A model generated the notes under the pieces. The model did not search any database. It had not been told where the DNA came from and saw only the letters and a list, made by a program, of their open reading frames with translations. The position numbers and the translations under genes were made by a program. This document shows positions 55,262-63,699 of a stretch of 64,000 nt of DNA, piece after piece; within the stretch, counting starts at the first letter, position 1; every line of letters begins with the position of its first letter. Source of the DNA: Stercoripulliclostridium_A sp963642145 (GTDB lineage Bacteria > Bacillota > Clostridia > Christensenellales > DTU072); NCBI GenBank assembly GCA_963642145.1, contig CAVIFU010000001.1:62001-126000 (forward strand), read 5' to 3'.

Positions 55262-56360
55262 TATCCTCCGTATTCCAGTTAAGTAAAGTTATTTCTTTGC
55301 GTTGTTTATATGCCGTATCCAGCCCGAGATGCTCGTAGGCGTGGCTGAGACATATTCTACCGCGTGGCGTGCGCGCTATAAAACCGAGTTGTATAAGGAA
55401 CGGCTCATATACGTCCTCTATTGTCGTTGGTTCCTCGCCTGTCGCCGCAGAAAGCGTATCCAAGCCCACGGGACCGCCGTCAAACTTTTCTATTATCGTT
55501 CTCAAAATAAGCCTGTCGATGTGGTCAAGCCCGAGTTTATCGACCTCCAAGCGCGCGAGAGCTTTGTTTGTGATGTCAATATTTACGGACGAGTTTTCAT
55601 ATTCCGCAAAATCTCTTACCCTGCGCAACAGCCTATTCGCTATACGCGGAGTTCCGCGAGAACGTGAAGCGATTTCAACGCTTGCGCGATCTTCTATATC
55701 GATATTCAAAATTTTTGCGGAACGACGCACAATCATACCGAGCTGTTCCGGCGTGTATAGCTCGAGTCTGCAAATTATACCGAATCTGTCTCTTAGCGGT
55801 GCGGAGATATTGCCGGCTTTGGTCGTCGCGCCCACGAGTGTAAACGGTTGAATATTCAACTTCATCGTCCTTGCCGAAGGTCCTTGTCCTACGACAAAAT
55901 CGACAACGTAATCTTCCATCGCCGGGTATAGCAGCTCTTCCGTCGTGCGATTCAGCCTATGAATTTCATCGATGAAGAACACAGCTTTGGGTTGAAGGTT
56001 GGTAAGATTCGCAACGAGTTCCGCATTTTTTTCAAAGGCAGGACCCGATGTCGACTTAATATCAACGCCCATCTCGTTGGCAATAATCTTGCTTAAAGTG
56101 GTTTTGCCGAGCCCCGGAGGTCCGTACAAAAGCACGTGATCCAACGCTTCCCCTCTTGCCTTTGCGCTGTGCATAAAAACACGCAAATTTTCTTTTATGC
56201 GATCTTGTCCGATGTATTCGTCAAGAGTTGTCGGACGTAAAACATTTTCGTTTTCGTCAGACGGCAGCTCATCCGGAGTTGTTATGCGTTCATCAACGTT
56301 ACATCCGTCAAAATCGTCGTGCACTTCAAATTTCTTGAAGTAATCGTCGTCTGAATACAT
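55245..56360 (-). CDS. ruvB: Holliday junction branch-migration helicase RuvB
   Basis: The 371-residue AAA+ ATPase has GPPGLGKTT near residue 82, FIDEIHRLN Walker B and the C-terminal winged helix RTPRGR. The N terminus is about 35 residues longer than in many homologues and acidic. It overlaps ruvA and queA. Confidence 0.96.
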   Translation of the reverse strand: MYSDDDYFKKFEVHDDFDGCNVDERITTPDELPSDENENVLRPTTLDEYIGQDRIKENLRVFMHSAKARGEALDHVLLYGPPGLGKTTLSKIIANEMGVDIKSTSGPAFEKNAELVANLTNLQPKAVFFIDEIHRLNRTTEELLYPAMEDYVVDFVVGQGPSARTMKLNIQPFTLVGATTKAGNISAPLRDRFGIICRLELYTPEQLGMIVRRSAKILNIDIEDRASVEIASRSRGTPRIANRLLRRVRDFAEYENSSVNIDITNKALARLEVDKLGLDHIDRLILRTIIEKFDGGPVGLDTLSAATGEEPTTIEDVYEPFLIQLGFIARTPRGRICLSHAYEHLGLDTAYKQRKEITLLNWNTEDNGSDS

Positions 56361-56959
56361 TATTTATCCATTCTCCTTAACGCTTTAATGATTAAGTCTT
56401 CCAAACTCGTGGCTTCTTTACGCACTGCGCTTACAAGCGATATTGCTTCGGATTGTCCTACGCCGAGCGCTTTGAGGGCGTTTATCGCATCGGATGAAAG
56501 CTCATCCAAACCGGAAGTTATCGTTACCGTTTCGCCGGATATGTAATCGGTTTCAGTATCTGTAAGTTTCTCTTTAAGTTCGAGTACTATACGCTCCGCC
56601 GTTTTTTTGCCGACACCTTTGATCTTTGCTATGGATTTGATATCGCCTGTCACTATACATACCGCCAACGAGCTCGGCTCCATTCCGGAAAGAATACCGA
56701 TCGACGCCTTGGGCCCTATTCCGCTGATAGATATGAGTTTGAGAAACATCAGCTTTTCTTCTCTGGAAATAAATCCGTATAAACTCATCTCGTCTTCTCT
56801 GACGTACAAGTAGGTATGCAACTTAACGCGCTCGCCTATCGGCGGAAGTTTGTTGAGCGAACTTACCGATACCGTAATTTCGTAACCTATGCCTCCGACA
56901 TCCAAAGTGACAACGTTGCCGTTAACGTAAATTAATTGTCCGTAAATATAAGAATACAT
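56360..56959 (-). CDS. ruvA: Holliday junction DNA helicase RuvA
   Basis: The 199-residue protein has the OB fold, two helix-hairpin-helix motifs (ISGIGPKASIGIL, IKGVGKKTAERIVLELKEKL) and the RuvB-binding C-terminal domain. It overlaps ruvC by one base. Confidence 0.96.
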   Translation of the reverse strand: MYSYIYGQLIYVNGNVVTLDVGGIGYEITVSVSSLNKLPPIGERVKLHTYLYVREDEMSLYGFISREEKLMFLKLISISGIGPKASIGILSGMEPSSLAVCIVTGDIKSIAKIKGVGKKTAERIVLELKEKLTDTETDYISGETVTITSGLDELSSDAINALKALGVGQSEAISLVSAVRKEATSLEDLIIKALRRMDK

Positions 56960-57453
56960 CAGTGAACTCCGAAATCTCCCATTTGAGAATTGGTTTGCGC
57001 AAACGTAACTGCTACCGACAAGGCATCCGCCGCGTCATCTGGCTTAGGTATTTCCTTTAATCCGAGATGCACGGTGATCATGGATTGTATTTGTTTTTTG
57101 TCCGCTTTGCCATATCCCGTGATCGCTTGTTTTATTTGCATGGGCGTAAACTCATACAGCTCAATGCCGGACTTTTGAGCCACGTACAGCACGACGCCCC
57201 TTGCCTCCGCCACCATGATTGCGGTCTTTTGGTTGTTGTAGAAAAACAATTCCTCCACGGCTATCGCATCCGGCTTATAATGGACGATTAGTTTCTCCAA
57301 CTGTTCGCCAATAAACGCAAGCCGTTCCGGGAAATTGGTCGTTTTGGGAGTTTCTATGGCTCCGTAAGCAACGGCTTTATGCTTAAAGCCGTTAGTTGCG
57401 ATTACTCCAAAACCCAAAATTCCGTATCCGGGATCGATACCAAGTACAACCAT
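56959..57453 (-). CDS. ruvC: Holliday junction resolvase RuvC
   Basis: The 164-residue nuclease has the catalytic Asp in LGIDPGYG (D7), a Glu in AVEELFF and the C-terminal Asp motif PDDAADALSVA. It has no Shine-Dalgarno site; a TTGACT-17-TAAACT promoter ends 7 nt before the ATG. Confidence 0.95.
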   Translation of the reverse strand: MVVLGIDPGYGILGFGVIATNGFKHKAVAYGAIETPKTTNFPERLAFIGEQLEKLIVHYKPDAIAVEELFFYNNQKTAIMVAEARGVVLYVAQKSGIELYEFTPMQIKQAITGYGKADKKQIQSMITVHLGLKEIPKPDDAADALSVAVTFAQTNSQMGDFGVH

Positions 57454-57460
57454 ATATTAT

Positions 57461-57489
57461 AGTTTACTTTAATAAACTAAATAAGTCAA
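57461..57489 (-). promoter_or_regulatory. Promoter of ruvCAB, predicted leaderless
   Basis: TTGACT, 17 bp, TAAACT (weak -10), then 7 nt to the ruvC ATG. A TATAAT lies only 2 nt from the ATG, too close to serve. Confidence 0.55.
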
Positions 57490-57490
57490 T

Positions 57491-57530
57491 AAAAAAGCCC
57501 TAACTCAATACGTTGCGACGGGGCTTTTCG
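57491..57530 (-). terminator. Terminator of the ABC transporter operon
   Basis: AAAAGCCC and GGGCTTTT form an 8-bp stem around a 20-nt loop, followed by a T-run on the minus strand. Confidence 0.75.
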
Positions 57531-57549
57531 TTTGGATTAAGCGCCCTCC

Positions 57550-58242
57550 TCAATCAATTTTAGATTCTGCCAAAATAGCGTTTATGTTTCTAAGAATCTC
57601 TTCTCGATTTTGCATTTGAACGTGAGCGCGCAAAGAAACTTCTGCCGGACGCCCGGAAAGCACGATGAGTTCGTCCGCAAGACTAAACGCCTCGTCTGCC
57701 TGATGGGTAATGATAATTGTCGTTCTTTCCTCGTTTTTAAGGAGTATTTTAAGATAATCTATCAATCTTTGTTTTACTCCGACGTCCAAACCTCGGAACG
57801 GTTCGTCGAGTAGAATGTATTCCGACGGATACACGAATGCACGCGCGAGAGCAACGCGTTGCGCCATGCCCGTGGATAATTCAGAAGGAAATTTTTTTGC
57901 GTCGTCCGAAAGCTCGACCGTTTTCAGCACATCTACAATCGCGCGTTTACGCGTCGCCTTGTCCTTGATTTTATGTTTGATGGCATACTCTAAATTACCT
58001 TCGACTGTTAGGTTCGGCAACAACGCCGGATCTCCGAAAACGGCGCCGACTTTTCCGTTCATTTCAACGCTTCCGTCGTATTCGGTCAGTCCTACCATTA
58101 TGCGCCCGAGAGTACTTTTGCCTACTCCGGAAGCGCCCATGATTGCGGTTACTTTGTTTTCGCTTATTTCAAGATTGAAGTTCTCGAAAACGAGCTCGTC
58201 ATCAAATTTTTTCGTTATGTTTACAAACTTCATTTTTGCCAC
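57550..58242 (-). CDS. NitT/TauT-type ABC transporter ATPase
   Basis: The 230-residue ATPase has Walker A GASGVGKST, signature LSTGMAQRV (Thr-Gly-Met in place of the usual LSGGQ), Walker B LLDEPFRGLD and switch His in THQADEA. It overlaps the permease gene by 13 nt. It is the last gene of the TM1266-like operon; the substrate is unknown. Confidence 0.9.
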   Translation of the reverse strand: MAKMKFVNITKKFDDELVFENFNLEISENKVTAIMGASGVGKSTLGRIMVGLTEYDGSVEMNGKVGAVFGDPALLPNLTVEGNLEYAIKHKIKDKATRKRAIVDVLKTVELSDDAKKFPSELSTGMAQRVALARAFVYPSEYILLDEPFRGLDVGVKQRLIDYLKILLKNEERTTIIITHQADEAFSLADELIVLSGRPAEVSLRAHVQMQNREEILRNINAILAESKID

Positions 58243-58997
58243 CTAATCGTTATGCGTTTGATAAGATATACGATCGATTCTGCAAAATAGCCGAGCAAAA
58301 TTGCTACAATCGTCCAAGCCAGTAATGCCGGCGTATCGAGATAAGCTCTCGAAATCTGCATATTGATTCCCATCGATGACGATGTTTGCGCAAGCACTTC
58401 TCCCGCGATTGTCACTTTAATCGAAAGCGAAATTCCGCTACGTATTGCGTCCAAAGCCGATGGCGCAACATATGGTAAATACATTTTGAAAATCTTACGT
58501 AGCAAAGGCACCTCGAATGCCTTACTTATATCTATCAATCTTTTATCCACATCGTTAAGTGCAGACGAAAACGAGCCGTACAACACCGGAAATACCAACA
58601 GGAACGATACAAGCAGCGGAACGGTTTTTGCGCTCAGCCAAATAATCGCCAATAAGATTATAGACATTGTAGGCACTGCACGCGCTATAACGACTATCGG
58701 CGCAAAAATTTTACCGACAGGCGGACATAAATAAGAAATTACGGAAAGTACCGCAGCAACTCCCAAAGCAACCAAAAATCCCGCGATTGCGCGCAAAGAA
58801 GTGCCTCCTACCGCCAACCAAAACTTTTTGCTTTGGAGCAAGAGCCACAATTCTTTAATAGTCCGTCCGGGCGTAGGCAAAATCATCTCGATGTCGGTTA
58901 TCAATGCGATGATATACCAAATCAAGACGAAAATTGCCACGCCGATCAACGGATATATTACGTCTAAAATTTTTTTGAGAGCAGCTTTTTTGCGCAT
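58230..58997 (-). CDS. NitT/TauT-type ABC transporter permease
   Basis: The 255-residue permease has six helices and the coupling-helix region EVPLLRKIFKMYLPYVAPS. It follows the binding-protein gene by 3 nt. Confidence 0.9.
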   Translation of the reverse strand: MRKKAALKKILDVIYPLIGVAIFVLIWYIIALITDIEMILPTPGRTIKELWLLLQSKKFWLAVGGTSLRAIAGFLVALGVAAVLSVISYLCPPVGKIFAPIVVIARAVPTMSIILLAIIWLSAKTVPLLVSFLLVFPVLYGSFSSALNDVDKRLIDISKAFEVPLLRKIFKMYLPYVAPSALDAIRSGISLSIKVTIAGEVLAQTSSSMGINMQISRAYLDTPALLAWTIVAILLGYFAESIVYLIKRITIRWQK

Positions 58998-59000
58998 TGA

Positions 59001-60029
59001 CTATTGTGCGAAGAACTCATCATCCGGTATGCTTCCGCCTATGGCGGTAGGATTGGATGCATACAAAACGCTCAAATATGCATTCACTGCCGATTTTGCG
59101 TTCTGCGCCTTGACCAACTTAATATTGCAAGACTCTACTATTTGCGGAGTCAGTACGGTGAGCGCGGTGGAACCGCCGGCTTTCAACGCTTCGAGTGCGG
59201 TTTGGGCGTTGTCTTTTACCCAAGAGTTATTTTCTTCCAACAACCCGAGCAAGTAGTTAATCATATCTTTGTGCTCGGATGTCAAAAGTTCGGAACGCGC
59301 GAACAAACTTGCCTGAGGGAATCCGCCGGTTGTGCCGGAAGCCTCGTTCCAAATGTCTTGTATGGACAGTAGCGTCGTGGTAGCCGCGTTATTATTGCAT
59401 TGCGTGACGGCAGGTTCGCCCAAAACGCCGAATTTTGCCGTTCCCTTTTTCAAAAGCGGAATTAACTCTTTACCGGAAGAAACGTAACGCAACGCAACGT
59501 ATTTCGCACTTTCCGTTTCTGTATTTTGATATGCGATGCCGTAATGATCCAAAACATATCTGAATGTAATATCCGGAGTCGCGCCTTGTCCGATGTTATA
59601 TACCGTTTTCCCTTTGAGCGATTCGAGTTTTTCCTGCAAAGTATCTCCGCTAAGGCTTTCTTTACCGACCATGTAAAGAGAACCCTGTATGTCCGTTGCC
59701 AAGAGTTTGATGTTTTTACCGCCTCTGTTGTAGATCGTAGCGCCTATGTTGGTGGGGGCAATTGCTATATTGGCTTCACCGTTTTGCAACTTTGCGCTAA
59801 TTTTGTCGGCACCGTCGACGATTGAAAGATTAAATTCATATCCCGCATAAGTCGGCTTATCCTTGAACAACTTTGCAAGAGCAATTGCCGGGGAGCCGTC
59901 CGGAACAATAATATTTACAACCGTAGTCGTTGAGTCATTGTCGTCCGATTTGCAAGCAAATAAGCTTATCGAAAGTACGGAAATAAGCAATATACAGAAA
60001 ATTGCAACCAAAACTTTGTTTCTTTTCAT
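59001..60029 (-). CDS. ABC transporter substrate-binding lipoprotein
   Basis: The 342-residue lipoprotein has lipobox LFAC (Cys26) and an NMT1/THI5/SsuA-like fold: IIVPDGSPAIALAKLF at the N terminus and VYNIGQGATPD near residue 142. The ligand cannot be read from sequence. GGAGG precedes the ATG; it lies 1 nt after the TM1266-like gene. Confidence 0.88.
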   Translation of the reverse strand: MKRNKVLVAIFCILLISVLSISLFACKSDDNDSTTTVVNIIVPDGSPAIALAKLFKDKPTYAGYEFNLSIVDGADKISAKLQNGEANIAIAPTNIGATIYNRGGKNIKLLATDIQGSLYMVGKESLSGDTLQEKLESLKGKTVYNIGQGATPDITFRYVLDHYGIAYQNTETESAKYVALRYVSSGKELIPLLKKGTAKFGVLGEPAVTQCNNNAATTTLLSIQDIWNEASGTTGGFPQASLFARSELLTSEHKDMINYLLGLLEENNSWVKDNAQTALEALKAGGSTALTVLTPQIVESCNIKLVKAQNAKSAVNAYLSVLYASNPTAIGGSIPDDEFFAQ

Positions 60030-60030
60030 T

Positions 60031-60279
60031 TTATGCCTCCACTGAAACTATTGCGGATTTAACGCTTATCGCGTTTAGTCGCCCGAGTTTACCTGTCATT
60101 GCGGATATTCTCTCATTTGATCCGCTGACAACTACGCTTATCGCGTAAATGTCTTTGTCCCTATCCGGTATGCCCATACGTCCGCGGATAATATCCGCGT
60201 TGTCGCTAAGTATAGCCTGTACGCTCGGCACAACATGCCTGTCGGTAACTATTATTGCTACGACTCCTATTTTTTCCAT
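60031..60279 (-). CDS. TM1266-like putative iron-only hydrogenase system regulator
   Basis: The 82-residue ACT/NikR-C-like protein reads KIGVVAIIVTDRHVVPSVQA, then GRMGIPDRDKDIYAISVVVSG, resembling the TM1266 family found near [FeFe]-hydrogenase maturation genes. No hydrogenase gene is in this window. It is first in the operon, and its ribosome binding site lies in a terminator hairpin in the leader. Confidence 0.75.
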   Translation of the reverse strand: MEKIGVVAIIVTDRHVVPSVQAILSDNADIIRGRMGIPDRDKDIYAISVVVSGSNERISAMTGKLGRLNAISVKSAIVSVEA

Positions 60280-60386
60280 GAAAAAAGCCTCTCCTTTAGT
60301 ATTCGGAAAGAGGCATACGATATATGCAAAATCGGCTTATTTCGTCAATGCTTACTCTCCGAACGTGTCATCGATTCAGGTTAACT
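60280..60386 (-). promoter_or_regulatory. Structured leader with competing terminator and antiterminator
   Basis: The 107-nt leader can form GCCTCT / AGAGGC (60314-60287) followed by six Ts and the ATG; that stem also holds the AAAGGAG site. Alternatively 60361-60342 (CGGA, GAG, GCAT, ACGA) pairs with 60320-60304 (TCGT, ATGC, CTC, TCCG), 15 pairs in four helices, which takes up the terminator's left arm. This is the layout of an attenuator or riboswitch. AACCTGA near the 5' end recalls the TPP riboswitch, but its other conserved half is absent. Confidence 0.6.
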
Positions 60387-60392
60387 ATGATT

Positions 60393-60421
60393 ATAATACA
60401 ATATATTTATTCTATTGTCAA
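60393..60421 (-). promoter_or_regulatory. Promoter of the TM1266-like/ABC transporter operon
   Basis: Perfect TTGACA, 17 bp, TATTAT; the start is predicted at about 60386. The -35 overlaps the 3' end of the gene at 60407. Confidence 0.8.
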
Positions 60422-61420
60422 CGATTTCTCGTATGCGATATCAAACATACGGATTGATTTTGTATCTATAGCTACGTTAAATGAATCCTTACGTGCGGAA
60501 ACAAGCAAACGCTCCCCGTTTTCGGATGTTGCGATCATACCGCCGCGCGAAGAATAATCATATCTTACCGGTATAAACTCCCTGCCGTCGCTCTGCTCGA
60601 TAAGGATATAACTAAACAATACTTCATCCTTGAAATACTCCGAAAGTTTATAAGTCTTGCCGTCAAGCATAACGCTACCGTTATTGACGCAAGCTATGCC
60701 GTGCGTTCTGTCCGTGCAAAAAGCCACGTCCGTAAAGTATCCGTCGGGATTGTTTATCACGGCGTCATGTGTTCCGAAATCAATCAACTTTCCTTCATTT
60801 ATAACGCCGAGTTTGTTGCCGAATTTCAACGCTTCGGAGCAATCGTCGGTTGCAAAAATAACATTGCCTTCTATCTTTGACATTTCCGGCAAAAGCTCTT
60901 CAAATAAACTAACGCGTGCATAACCTGTCAAGCAGGCAAATATGTTGTCTATCAACGTAACGTCCGCCCGACGCAATGCCGCGCGCGCAAGCGCAAGTCT
61001 TATCGTTTCCGCATCGCTTACGCGGTAAACCGGTTCCTTCATAAACGGCGATAAGCCGAATCGATTTGCGACATCGTTAACTATATCCGAAACATCGCAT
61101 TTAGGATATTTGCGCAGCTTTAACGGATAGCTCAGATTGTATTCAACGGATCGAAAATCAAACAACCCCTCTTTATCGGAATAAACAAGCCTGACGCCGC
61201 GCTGCTTCGGTTTTAAGCGCGTGATATCCGAGCCGTTGACAATAACGGAACCTTCTTCTATCGGATAAAGCCCGGCAATTGCTTTAAGGAGAGAGGTTTT
61301 TCCGCCTCCCTCCTTTGCAAACAACGCCAAACTTTCGCCGTCTTGCAGACAAAAAGACATATTGTCTACGGCTTTCCTTCCGTAAAAATATCTTTGATTT
61401 ACGTTGTTTAGTTCCAGCAT
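60407..61420 (-). CDS. Degenerate ABC transporter ATPase
   Basis: The 337-residue protein has the MalK/UgpC layout with a TOBE-like C terminus (about 240-337), but key sites are altered. Walker A is AKEGGGKTS (Ala for first Gly). The signature is VSDAETIRL instead of LSGGQ. Walker B reads TLIDNIFA, with Asn for the catalytic Glu. The switch region is ATDDCSEAL, with Asp for His. It may bind ATP but probably does not hydrolyse it. The frame is intact. It overlaps the pgi stop (TAATG), with no permease of its own nearby. Confidence 0.8.
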   Translation of the reverse strand: MLELNNVNQRYFYGRKAVDNMSFCLQDGESLALFAKEGGGKTSLLKAIAGLYPIEEGSVIVNGSDITRLKPKQRGVRLVYSDKEGLFDFRSVEYNLSYPLKLRKYPKCDVSDIVNDVANRFGLSPFMKEPVYRVSDAETIRLALARAALRRADVTLIDNIFACLTGYARVSLFEELLPEMSKIEGNVIFATDDCSEALKFGNKLGVINEGKLIDFGTHDAVINNPDGYFTDVAFCTDRTHGIACVNNGSVMLDGKTYKLSEYFKDEVLFSYILIEQSDGREFIPVRYDYSSRGGMIATSENGERLLVSARKDSFNVAIDTKSIRMFDIAYEKSLTIE

Positions 61421-62877
61421 TACTTGATAAGGTACTTATCCGAAACAAACATATCTCTTTCAAGAGCGTAATCGAGGTCTGCGTCGCTATCGTTACCGAG
61501 AACAGAGTGTCTCAAGCATTCGTAGCCTTCTCTTCCGAGGAGTGCATACGTAATATTCTTACCTTCTTCAACACCGGGTTGGTTGAATGTGTTTATATCG
61601 AGCATCGCTCCGATATATGCGGTTTCAAGCATAAAGAAGTACATCAATTGTCCTATCGTATGCGGCGTCACTTCCGGCAAAACAATCATGTTATTCGGGC
61701 GATGTTTATTGGTTAATGCATGTCTTGTCGCAAACATCTCTACTTGGATAAGCTGATTAAGAGAGTGTCCGGACAAGAAATTGACTCCGGGTAAATCTTC
61801 GCAACCGCCCGGAATATCCACGTGCTCGCGGAACTTCTTTACGCCTATAAATGTGACTACTTTATCAAACGGACCCTCGGTATAAAGTTGTATTTGGCTG
61901 TGCTGATCCGTAACGCCGAGCGCCTTAACCGGCGTTTGTCCGACGTAAACCTTTTCGCCACTGTTATTTTCGGCTTTGCCTAAGCTTTCACCCCAGAGCT
62001 GGCAATACCAGTCCGCCATCAGCTTTAAGCTATCCGCATAAGGCATCATTACGCTAATGTTTTTGCCCCTCTGCATTGAAATATATTGCAGTGTTGCCGC
62101 CATAAGCGCGGGATTTGTTTTCAAATCGGCTTTACGGCACTTTTTGTCCATGTATTCGCACCCTTTCAGTAGCTCTCTTATATTTATACCGAGCACCGCA
62201 GCAGGCAAAAGTCCTACCGGGCAAAATTCACTGAATCTACCGCCAACACCCTTGGGAATTGCGTAAGTTTTAAGATTCTCTTTGCGCGCAAGCTTAATCA
62301 AATTACCGCTATCTGCGTCTGTAGTGGCTATGACGTGCTCGTCTATGGTATCGCCGAATTTTTCTTTGAGCATATCCATAATAATCAAGTATTGGCTCAT
62401 CGTTTCCGATGTGGATCCGCTCTTGGTTATAACGTTGAACAAGGTCTTCTCGGGTTTGATTACGTCAAACAACGCAGACATCCTTTCGGGGTCGATGTTG
62501 TCCTCAACGTAAAATTTAGGACCGCCGCGCCAACGTCTCGGAAGCTCGTTATGGTGCAGATGACATAAAGCTTGGAATACGGCAAGAGGTCCGAGAGCCG
62601 AGCCGCCTATGCCGAGCACAACAAAGTATTCGGTATTTTTGCGGATAAACGAAGCCGTGGTAATTATATCGGAGACGACATCCGCTTGGTTGTACATAAG
62701 CTCCGTCCAACCCATCATTCCGGTTCCGCGATGCGCCTTGAAGTACGCGTGTGCGGCTTTTGCCTTTTCCTCGACGGACACAATATCGTTTTTCGTGATG
62801 CCCTGCGCTTCTCCTATAGTGTCGCTCATCATACCACTATAGTCGAATCTTATACTTTCAAAGTTCTTTTTTGCCAT
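61420..62877 (-). CDS. pgi: Glucose-6-phosphate isomerase
   Basis: The 485-residue glycolytic enzyme interconverts glucose-6-phosphate and fructose-6-phosphate. The SIS-fold motifs VLGIGGSALGP, ITKSGSTSET and GGRFSEF are present, with WGESLGK and DQHSQ near the active site. AAGGAG precedes the ATG. Confidence 0.95.
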   Translation of the reverse strand: MAKKNFESIRFDYSGMMSDTIGEAQGITKNDIVSVEEKAKAAHAYFKAHRGTGMMGWTELMYNQADVVSDIITTASFIRKNTEYFVVLGIGGSALGPLAVFQALCHLHHNELPRRWRGGPKFYVEDNIDPERMSALFDVIKPEKTLFNVITKSGSTSETMSQYLIIMDMLKEKFGDTIDEHVIATTDADSGNLIKLARKENLKTYAIPKGVGGRFSEFCPVGLLPAAVLGINIRELLKGCEYMDKKCRKADLKTNPALMAATLQYISMQRGKNISVMMPYADSLKLMADWYCQLWGESLGKAENNSGEKVYVGQTPVKALGVTDQHSQIQLYTEGPFDKVVTFIGVKKFREHVDIPGGCEDLPGVNFLSGHSLNQLIQVEMFATRHALTNKHRPNNMIVLPEVTPHTIGQLMYFFMLETAYIGAMLDINTFNQPGVEEGKNITYALLGREGYECLRHSVLGNDSDADLDYALERDMFVSDKYLIK

Positions 62878-62894
62878 TTATATTTATTCTCCTT

Positions 62895-63698
62895 TTAGCC
62901 TCTTTGGGCTACTGTTAAACATTTGTTTAGGTAATCGAAACTGCGTTTCACGTCGTCAAACGAGTCATAATTTTTTGCATACAACTCCATTAACAGCGGT
63001 CCGTCATAACCGACAGCTATCAACTTGCGGAAAAATCCCGTAAAGTCGAATTCTCCCTTGCCGGGGATTGCCAAGCTCCCGTCGCTATGATAATCGCATA
63101 GATGCACGGTAACAAGATTTCCTGCCATCGCTTCAATGTATTGTTCAAGAGGCGCCTTGCTCTGCATCGCCTGCTTGATGTCAAGGCAAACTTCGACTTC
63201 CGGATATTTTTCTTTCAGATTCTCTATAAATTCCGGTGAATTGAAATACGTCCAGTGTACGTTTTCGTAAGCAAGTCTGCAATTGCCTCCGTATTCGGCA
63301 AGAATTCCGTCAAGGTGTCTGACTCTATCCGCTATCCAATCATAGTTTAATACATACGGTATGCGTTTAAGTCTTGCGGGACCGTGGAACGTGTAAGAAC
63401 GCGCGCCCAAACGTGCGCAAGCTTCGGCACATTGACGAAAGAAATATTCGCAATCTTCGCGCGTTCTTTCTGCGACGTTAAACAACTCGGGTTCGAATTG
63501 CTGATTGAGCGAGTGCACGCTATGCACGGTAAGATCGCCCTTGCGTTCAAGCAGCAAATCAATAAACTCCTTCCGGTATTCCCGGAAGGTAGTTAGAAAA
63601 ATCTCTATGGTCTTTACGCCCATTGAGCGCATTACGCTTAGACTGTCTTCCGTTACCGCTTTGGTAAAGAAAGAAGCCGTAGACATACCTATTTCCAT
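62895..63698 (-). CDS. Sugar phosphate isomerase/epimerase-like TIM-barrel protein
   Basis: The 267-residue AP_endonuc_2 barrel has the metal-ligand set of sugar epimerases: AYENVHW, CLDIKQA, VHLCD and LMELYA. The substrate is not clear. It follows the hpf stop by 1 nt with no Shine-Dalgarno site, suggesting coupling, and precedes pgi. Confidence 0.8.
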   Translation of the reverse strand: MEIGMSTASFFTKAVTEDSLSVMRSMGVKTIEIFLTTFREYRKEFIDLLLERKGDLTVHSVHSLNQQFEPELFNVAERTREDCEYFFRQCAEACARLGARSYTFHGPARLKRIPYVLNYDWIADRVRHLDGILAEYGGNCRLAYENVHWTYFNSPEFIENLKEKYPEVEVCLDIKQAMQSKAPLEQYIEAMAGNLVTVHLCDYHSDGSLAIPGKGEFDFTGFFRKLIAVGYDGPLLMELYAKNYDSFDDVKRSFDYLNKCLTVAQRG

Positions 63699-63699
63699 A

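Noticed and set aside
60362..60386. TPP riboswitch upstream of the TM1266-like operon
   Set aside because: Only AACCTGA is shared. The CTGAGA half and P1 partner would have to lie upstream of the predicted transcript start and are not there.
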